Assembly (NCBI GenBank): GCA_964492245.1
Contig: CAZBJJ010000051.1
Coordinates: 1-12,966 of the forward strand
DNA: 12,966 nt
Direction: 5' to 3'
From: CAZBJJ01 sp964492245
Lineage (GTDB): Bacteria; Spirochaetota; Spirochaetia; Treponematales; Breznakiellaceae
Shown: positions 9,021 through 12,966 of the stretch, one piece after another
Position numbering within the stretch: the first letter of the stretch is position 1
Layout of the letters: every line of letters starts with the position of its first letter
Notes under the pieces: generated by a model
Database searches by the model: none
Told to the model about the DNA's origin: nothing
What the model saw: the letters and a program-made list of their open reading frames with translations, nothing else
Made by a program: the position numbers and the translations under genes

Positions 9021-9040
9021 TGTTTCTGTTGACAGAAACA
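9021..9040. promoter_or_regulatory. Perfect 20-bp palindrome over the trp -35 box: candidate operator O1
   Basis: The sequence TGTTTCTGTTGACAGAAACA has perfect 8-bp arms around the 4-bp centre TTGA. The centre is the beginning of the -35 hexamer TTGACA, so a bound protein would block RNA polymerase. A near-copy lies at 9073-9092. It does not match the E. coli TrpR operator (CTAGTTAACTAG-type) or the TyrR box, so the regulator is unknown. A tryptophan-responsive repressor is inferred from the operon it controls. Confidence 0.72.
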
Positions 9041-9057
9041 TAATTAGTGCATATAGT
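9029..9057 (+). promoter_or_regulatory. Sigma70-type promoter of the trp operon
   Basis: A consensus TTGACA (9029-9034) is followed after exactly 17 bp by TATAGT (9052-9057). The likely start is an A near 9064, giving a leader of about 43 nt. A-rich DNA upstream (about 8998-9013) could serve as an UP element. A near-consensus promoter fits strong expression held down by a repressor, which matches the palindrome centred on the -35. Confidence 0.82.
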
Positions 9058-9072
9058 CATTTTATAAGACGG

Positions 9073-9092
9073 TGTTTCTACTCATAGAATCA
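9073..9092. promoter_or_regulatory. Near-copy of the palindrome in the trpE leader: candidate operator O2
   Basis: The sequence TGTTTCTACTCATAGAATCA pairs its 8-bp arms at 7 of 8 positions around a 4-bp centre, and its left arm matches O1 at 7 of 8 bases. It begins 52 bp after O1, close to five helical turns, so both would face the same side of the DNA. It spans about +10 to +29 of the transcript and ends 1 bp before the trpE ribosome binding site. Confidence 0.62.
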
Positions 9093-9106
9093 TAAAGGGG
9101 CTAGAT

Positions 9107-10534
9107 ATGCAGGCACGAGAGGATGCACGAATAATTTCAATTCCGGGGGAGCGCTTTACTCCTTTTACGCTGGCAAAAAAATTGAATGCAAGGGCCATTT
9201 TGGAATCGGCTTCGTTTAAGCAGGGGCGGGCCCGGTATTCGATTATCTTAATCGACGAGGCCTTTAGGCTGCGCCAGAAGCCACAGGGGGTGGTCTTGGT
9301 CATTGATGGCCAGGAAAGGCCCTTTGTATTTAACCGGAAAGTCGAAGGCCGAGAGCTGGATATTCTCGATGCCCTGGAAGAGGTGGCCGCCCAAAACAGG
9401 AAGCTTCCCGATAACCTGCCCATTCCCGCATCGGGAATAGGCTTTTTGGGCTACGAGTTTGTGCGGCGCTGCGACCGGGTATCGCTGGCGAAAAAACCGG
9501 ATGCCACCGGCCTGGACGAGGCGGAATTTATGGTGGGGCATACAAGTATCATTTTCGACCACTATACCGATACAATTCATCTGGCGGGCCTGAATTACGC
9601 CGAACACAGTATAGATTTAGAGGCGGAAATTGCCCGCATTAAACAGCGGCTGGGGGATTTAGATTTTTCCTATTTGGCCCCACCAAATGAGCAGTCGACC
9701 TTTACTATTGTCTCGGACGAAGCCCTGGAGCGGGATATTTTTATAAAAGGCGTCCAGGAAATTCGCAAAGAAATTAGGGCGGGCAATCTTTTACAGGCAG
9801 TGCTCTCGCGCAGGCTCTTAGCGACATCCAAGCTCGATCCTCTGGAGGCCTACCGTAGGTTGCGCTCTGCCAGTCCATCACCCTATTTATTTTATATCGA
9901 TTTCTCCAGCTATACCATTTTGGGCTCGAGCCCCGAAAGCCTTATTCGCCTTAAATCGGGCAAGGCCTCCATTCGCCCCATTGCCGGAACGCGTCGCCGC
10001 GGGCAGAACGCCGAGGAGGACGAAAGCCTGAGCAAGGAACTTTTGGCAGATCCCAAAGAGCGGGCAGAACATTTAATGCTGGTCGACCTAGCCCGCAACG
10101 ATCTGGGCAAGGTGAGCGAGGCCGGGTCGGTGCGCCTTAGCCGCAATATGGAAATTGAAGAGTACTCCCATGTTATGCACATTGTCTCGGAGCTTGAATC
10201 GCAGCCAGCCGCTGGGCGAACAGCGGGAGACCTTTTGCGCTCTGCCTTTCCCGCGGGAACAGTGAGTGGAGCCCCAAAGATTAAGGCGATGGAAATAATT
10301 TCGCAGCTAGAGGGGCAGGCCCGCTCTTTTTATGCCGGTGCTATTGGCTATTTAGACGCCCACGGTGGCTTTGATACCGCAATAGCCATTCGCTGTGCCC
10401 TTGTAAAAGATGGCCTGTGGTACATGCAGGCAGGGGCCGGCATTGTCTGGGAATCCAAGGCCGAACGCGAATGGGAAGAGACAAACGAAAAACTGGCTGC
10501 TTTGCGGGCGGCCCTATCTGGAGGAACAAAATGA
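9107..10534 (+). CDS. trpE: Anthranilate synthase component I
   Basis: Makes anthranilate from chorismate, the first committed step of tryptophan synthesis, in the cytoplasm. The 475 residues are slightly shorter than many TrpE proteins. Motifs in order: ILES (31-34) and SPSPYLFY (256-263), matching the tryptophan feedback site (LLES and NPSPYMFY in characterised enzymes); SSPESL (274-279); PIAGTRRRG (291-299); LMLVDLARNDLG (323-334); SHVMHIVS (354-361); PAGTVSGAPKIKAMEII (382-398); QAGAGIV (441-447). The Ala in PIAGT separates it from aminodeoxychorismate synthases, which usually have Lys there (PIKGT). The start is supported by AAAGGGG at 9094-9100, 6 nt before the ATG. Its TGA overlaps the ATG of trpGD, as expected for coupled subunits. 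Only three Trp residues occur, all after position 435. Feedback inhibition by tryptophan is likely from the motifs. The amidotransferase partner encoded next appears defective. Confidence 0.95.
   Translation: MQAREDARIISIPGERFTPFTLAKKLNARAILESASFKQGRARYSIILIDEAFRLRQKPQGVVLVIDGQERPFVFNRKVEGRELDILDALEEVAAQNRKLPDNLPIPASGIGFLGYEFVRRCDRVSLAKKPDATGLDEAEFMVGHTSIIFDHYTDTIHLAGLNYAEHSIDLEAEIARIKQRLGDLDFSYLAPPNEQSTFTIVSDEALERDIFIKGVQEIRKEIRAGNLLQAVLSRRLLATSKLDPLEAYRRLRSASPSPYLFYIDFSSYTILGSSPESLIRLKSGKASIRPIAGTRRRGQNAEEDESLSKELLADPKERAEHLMLVDLARNDLGKVSEAGSVRLSRNMEIEEYSHVMHIVSELESQPAAGRTAGDLLRSAFPAGTVSGAPKIKAMEIISQLEGQARSFYAGAIGYLDAHGGFDTAIAIRCALVKDGLWYMQAGAGIVWESKAEREWEETNEKLAALRAALSGGTK
10520..10525 (+). 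promoter_or_regulatory. Ribosome binding site of trpGD
   Basis: GGAGGA lies 5 nt before the ATG at 10531, inside the last codons of trpE. With the ATGA overlap it decides the start. The in-frame ATG at 10417 lies inside trpE, would add 38 non-homologous residues and has no such site; the TrpG-typical N-terminus MTILIDNYDSFT begins at 10531. Confidence 0.85.
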
Positions 10535-12138
10535 CTATTTTAATTGATAATTACGATTCGTTTACCTTTAATGTGTATCAATGTCTGCTGAGTGCGGGGG
10601 CAAAAAATGTACGGGTGCTTCGAAATGACGAGGTACAAATTGATGAGCTTATCGCGCTTAAACCGCAGCAATTGCTCATTGGACCGGGCCCTGGCAGGCC
10701 GGAGCAGGCAGGCATTAGCCTTAAAGCGGTAGAACATTTTGCCGGTAAGATACCCATTATGGGCATCAGTCTTGGACATCTGGTTATTGCCGAGGCCTTT
10801 GGCGGTAAAACACAGGCGGCCCGCAATATTAAACATGGCCTTGCCGAGGAGATAAACCTGGATGGCAAGGGGCTGTTTCGACATTTGCCTTCTAAAATGA
10901 ACTTTGTCCGCTACCACAGCCTGGCAATAGAGGACGAGAGCCTGCCCGAATGTTTTGAAATTAGCGCCCAAAGTGGCGATGGAGAAATTATGGGCATTCG
11001 CCACCGCAATTACCCCATAGAGGGGCTGCAGTTCCACCCCGAATCCATTGCCTCGCTGGGTGGAATGGATGTTTTTAAAGCCTTTTTGGCCTATCGCCTA
11101 GAGCCCTTTGCCTATAAGGCGACGCTGGAAAAACTTATTGCCGGCGAGGATCTTTCGCGCAACGAGGCCGAGGCCTTTATGGAAGAGCTTACCGAGGGGG
11201 CCCTGGACGAAACTCGAACCGCCACCCTTTTAACGGCCCTTGCGGCAAAGGGCCCCTGCGCAGATGAAATTGCCGGCTGTGCCGCTGTTTTACGGCGCAA
11301 AAAAACGCCTTTTAAGAGTTTAGTGGACACCACCGACACCTGTGGCACCGGGGGCGATGACCAGGGCTCCTTTAATATAAGCTCAATGGCTGCATTGGTT
11401 GCTGCCGCCTGTGGCCTGCCCATGGCCAAGCATGGCAACCGGGCTGTTTCCAGCAAAACAGGCAGTGCCGAGTTCTATCGCGAGCTGGGAATTCCGGTGG
11501 ATATTAGCCCACATGAGGGCGAGGAGCTGTTAAGGCGCTACAATTTTGTATTTCTTTTCGCCCCCACCTATCATGGGGCCATGCGTTTTGCCGCTGCGGC
11601 GCGGGCGACAATGGGGGTTAAAACTATTATGAATTTGATTGGCCCCCTTTCGAATCCGGCAGATTCAAAATATCAAATTATTGGCGTGTACGATAGGCGT
11701 TTACGCGAGCCGGTGGCCAGGGCTGCCCGCCAGCTCGGTGTGGAGAGGGTACTTGTTTTAACAAGCCGGGATGGTTTCGACGAAATTTCCCCCTCTGCCC
11801 CCACTGATATTCTGGAAATTGGGCCAGACGATGTGCTGCATGAATATGTTTTCGACCCTGGAGTCGAGGGTTTTGGCTTTTACAATGTGCAGGAACTTGC
11901 CGGCGGGGACCCTGTGCAGAATGCGGCCCTGGCCCGCGATTTGGTAAGCGGGGCGGGCCGACCGGCGATAGAGGCGGCGGTGGCCTTTAATGCGGGCGCA
12001 GCCCTGTATGTGGCGGGCCGCGCCCAGAGCATTGCCGAGGGGGCCCATATGGCGGCCCAGGCAATTGCCAATGGCGAGGTGGCTGCAAAAATGGAGAAAC
12101 TTAAGGGGGCCAAGCTTGTACTCGGACACAGTGCATAA
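10531..12138 (+). CDS. trpGD: TrpG-TrpD fusion: amidotransferase-like domain (catalytic Cys lost) plus anthranilate phosphoribosyltransferase
   Basis: A 535-residue fusion. Residues 1-190 form a class I glutamine amidotransferase domain: DNYDSF (6-11), GPGPGRP (51-57), RYHSL (127-131), His169 and Glu171 of the triad. The nucleophile motif, normally G-V-C-L-G-H-Q, reads G-I-S-L-G-H-L. Cys is Ser80 (AGT, 10768-10770) and Gln is Leu84 (CTG, 10780-10782), each one base from canonical, so glutamine hydrolysis is predicted lost. Residues of about 196-535 form TrpD, which joins anthranilate to PRPP. It looks intact: CGTGGD (271-276), NIS (282-284), KHGNRAVSSK (300-309), GS (311-312), GPLSNPA (371-377) and DGFDEIS with metal-binding Asp418-Glu419. 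The protein contains no tryptophan. It overlaps trpE by 4 bp (ATGA) and has a strong ribosome site. The domain probably still folds and pairs with TrpE, with free ammonia or another amidotransferase supplying nitrogen (inference). Confidence 0.94.
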   Translation: MTILIDNYDSFTFNVYQCLLSAGAKNVRVLRNDEVQIDELIALKPQQLLIGPGPGRPEQAGISLKAVEHFAGKIPIMGISLGHLVIAEAFGGKTQAARNIKHGLAEEINLDGKGLFRHLPSKMNFVRYHSLAIEDESLPECFEISAQSGDGEIMGIRHRNYPIEGLQFHPESIASLGGMDVFKAFLAYRLEPFAYKATLEKLIAGEDLSRNEAEAFMEELTEGALDETRTATLLTALAAKGPCADEIAGCAAVLRRKKTPFKSLVDTTDTCGTGGDDQGSFNISSMAALVAAACGLPMAKHGNRAVSSKTGSAEFYRELGIPVDISPHEGEELLRRYNFVFLFAPTYHGAMRFAAAARATMGVKTIMNLIGPLSNPADSKYQIIGVYDRRLREPVARAARQLGVERVLVLTSRDGFDEISPSAPTDILEIGPDDVLHEYVFDPGVEGFGFYNVQELAGGDPVQNAALARDLVSGAGRPAIEAAVAFNAGAALYVAGRAQSIAEGAHMAAQAIANGEVAAKMEKLKGAKLVLGHSA

Positions 12139-12966
12139 AACAGGGTTCAACAAGGTTGATGGCAATATTCTCGACATAATTGTCGAAAAACGTCGCCAGG
12201 ATCTGGCAAGGCTGGGCCCAAGCCTTGGGTGCAAGCTTCCGGAAACTAGGGAGCGACCAATTCTGCCTTTTTTAATAGAAAAAGGCGCCATTTTAGAGAT
12301 TAAACGGGCCTCGCCATCGAAGGGGCCCATTGCCCTGGACCTGGACCCCTTGGCCTTGGCTGCGGCCTACCGCGAAGCGGGGGCTAAAAATATTTCTATT
12401 CTCACTGAGCCCCATTATTTTAAGGGCTCCTTACAGGATCTGCTGGCAGTGGGCAGGGCTTTTAGCGATCTGGCCCTTTTGCGCAAGGACTTTCTTTTAG
12501 AAGAGGAAGAAATTGAGGTGGCCTACCGCGCTGGGGCCGATGCGGTGCTTTTAATTGCCCGCATCCACAGCCGGGAAAAACTGAGCAGCCTGGCTAGGAC
12601 TGCCAGAGAGTTTGGCCTTTGCCCCTTTGTGGAAGTGCGCGAAGGAGAGGATCTGGCCAAGCTCCAGCATCTTTTAACCGAGGGCCCAGTTGTGGCAGGA
12701 GTTAATTCCCGCGATCTGAATACTTTTAACGTCGACCCCCTTATTCCCGCTGCCCTGCGCCATGCCCTCCCCGAAAGGGCGGTATACGAATCGGGTATTG
12801 CCGGGCCCGCCCAGGCCATTTGGGCGGGCAATTTAGGCTATACGGGGATTCTCGTTGGCGAGGCCAGTGCGCGCGAGCCCGCACTGGCCAAGGATATTGT
12901 GCAGGCTTTTTTAACAAGCAGTGCCAATGCGCAGGGCAACTTTTATAGAAAACTCGCCGAGCGGCG
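12131..12966 (+). CDS. trpC: Indole-3-glycerol-phosphate synthase (partial; possibly a TrpC-TrpF fusion)
   Basis: Converts carboxyphenylaminodeoxyribulose phosphate to indole-3-glycerol phosphate. With the GTG start, motifs are LEIKRASPSKG (55-65), ILTEPHYFKGS (90-100), LLRKDF (116-121), GADAVLLIA (135-143), FVEV (166-169), GVNSRDL (190-196) and YESGI (219-223). By family knowledge the catalytic residues correspond to Glu56, Lys58, Lys119, Glu168, Asn192, Glu220 and Ser221; all are present. The start is uncertain. GTG at 12131 (8-bp overlap with trpGD) has only a weak GGA before it. TTG at 12116 has AAGGGGG 6 nt upstream and would add five residues. The frame is still open at the edge, residue 278. 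It has passed LVGEASARE (241-249), where stand-alone enzymes finish soon after, and continues through a polar linker. That suggests a fused TrpF (phosphoribosylanthranilate isomerase) domain beyond the window, as in E. coli. Confidence 0.92.
   Translation, partial: MHKTGFNKVDGNILDIIVEKRRQDLARLGPSLGCKLPETRERPILPFLIEKGAILEIKRASPSKGPIALDLDPLALAAAYREAGAKNISILTEPHYFKGSLQDLLAVGRAFSDLALLRKDFLLEEEEIEVAYRAGADAVLLIARIHSREKLSSLARTAREFGLCPFVEVREGEDLAKLQHLLTEGPVVAGVNSRDLNTFNVDPLIPAALRHALPERAVYESGIAGPAQAIWAGNLGYTGILVGEASAREPALAKDIVQAFLTSSANAQGNFYRKLAER

Noticed and set aside
9021..9040. Match to the E. coli TrpR, TyrR or ArgR operators, or an SOS box
   Set aside because: The arms TGTTTCTG/CAGAAACA do not contain the defining bases of any of these sites; only the general palindromic form is shared.
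9058..9106. Possible trp leader peptide, attenuator or T-box before trpE
   Set aside because: The leader is only about 43 nt, has no small frame with Trp codons, no terminator hairpin with U-run and no room for T-box structures.
10417..10530. Upstream in-frame ATG that would lengthen trpGD by 38 residues
   Set aside because: It lies inside trpE, the extension has no TrpG similarity, and a strong ribosome site plus the typical TrpG N-terminus mark 10531 as the start.
1..12966. CRISPR array, tRNA or rRNA genes, insertion sequences, phage or defence genes
   Set aside because: No short spaced DNA repeats, cloverleaf sequences, transposase motifs or defence-type domains were seen; apart from the 248-bp control region the window is almost fully coding.

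Overview
The window holds two divergent transcription units separated by a 248-bp control region. The minus strand carries envelope genes and the plus strand carries the start of a tryptophan operon. The organism looks like a spirochaete, probably from the Treponema/Spirochaeta side. This is inferred from a relaxed spirochaetal-type lipobox, very large Ig-like envelope proteins and the base composition. No rRNA or marker gene in the window proves it.

Left block (1-8858, minus strand). A 1975-residue exported protein (8858-2931) has a cleavable signal peptide, about 1750 residues of tandem Ig-like beta-sandwich domains, and a C-terminal stretch of about 170 residues that reads as an eight-stranded outer-membrane beta-barrel ending in Phe. 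Fifteen bases downstream begins a second large gene (2915 to beyond base 1). It encodes a lipoprotein of at least 971 residues, also built of Ig-like domains. The two are almost certainly co-transcribed from a good sigma70-type promoter at 8919-8947 and probably act together at the outer membrane.

Control region (8859-9106). The two promoters point away from each other. The trp promoter (TTGACA, 17-bp spacer, TATAGT) has a perfect 20-bp palindrome over its -35 box. A near-copy of that palindrome lies in the 5' untranslated region 52 bp further on, just before the trpE ribosome binding site. This looks like a two-operator repression system for an unidentified regulator. No leader peptide, attenuator or T-box is visible.

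Right block (9107-12966, plus strand). The order is trpE, a trpG-trpD fusion and trpC, tightly coupled (an ATGA overlap, then an overlap of 8 or 23 bp). The last frame continues past the usual end of TrpC, so a TrpC-TrpF fusion off the edge is possible. Order and fusions resemble the enteric trpE-GD-CF layout. TrpE carries the anthranilate-type PIAGT motif, and the TrpD and TrpC catalytic residues are intact.

The main oddity is in the TrpG half. The catalytic cysteine of the glutamine amidotransferase is a serine, and the glutamine of the LGHQ motif is a leucine. The remaining His-Glu pair and the overall fold are conserved. The enzyme is therefore predicted to be unable to use glutamine, so anthranilate synthesis would rely on free ammonia or on a borrowed amidotransferase.
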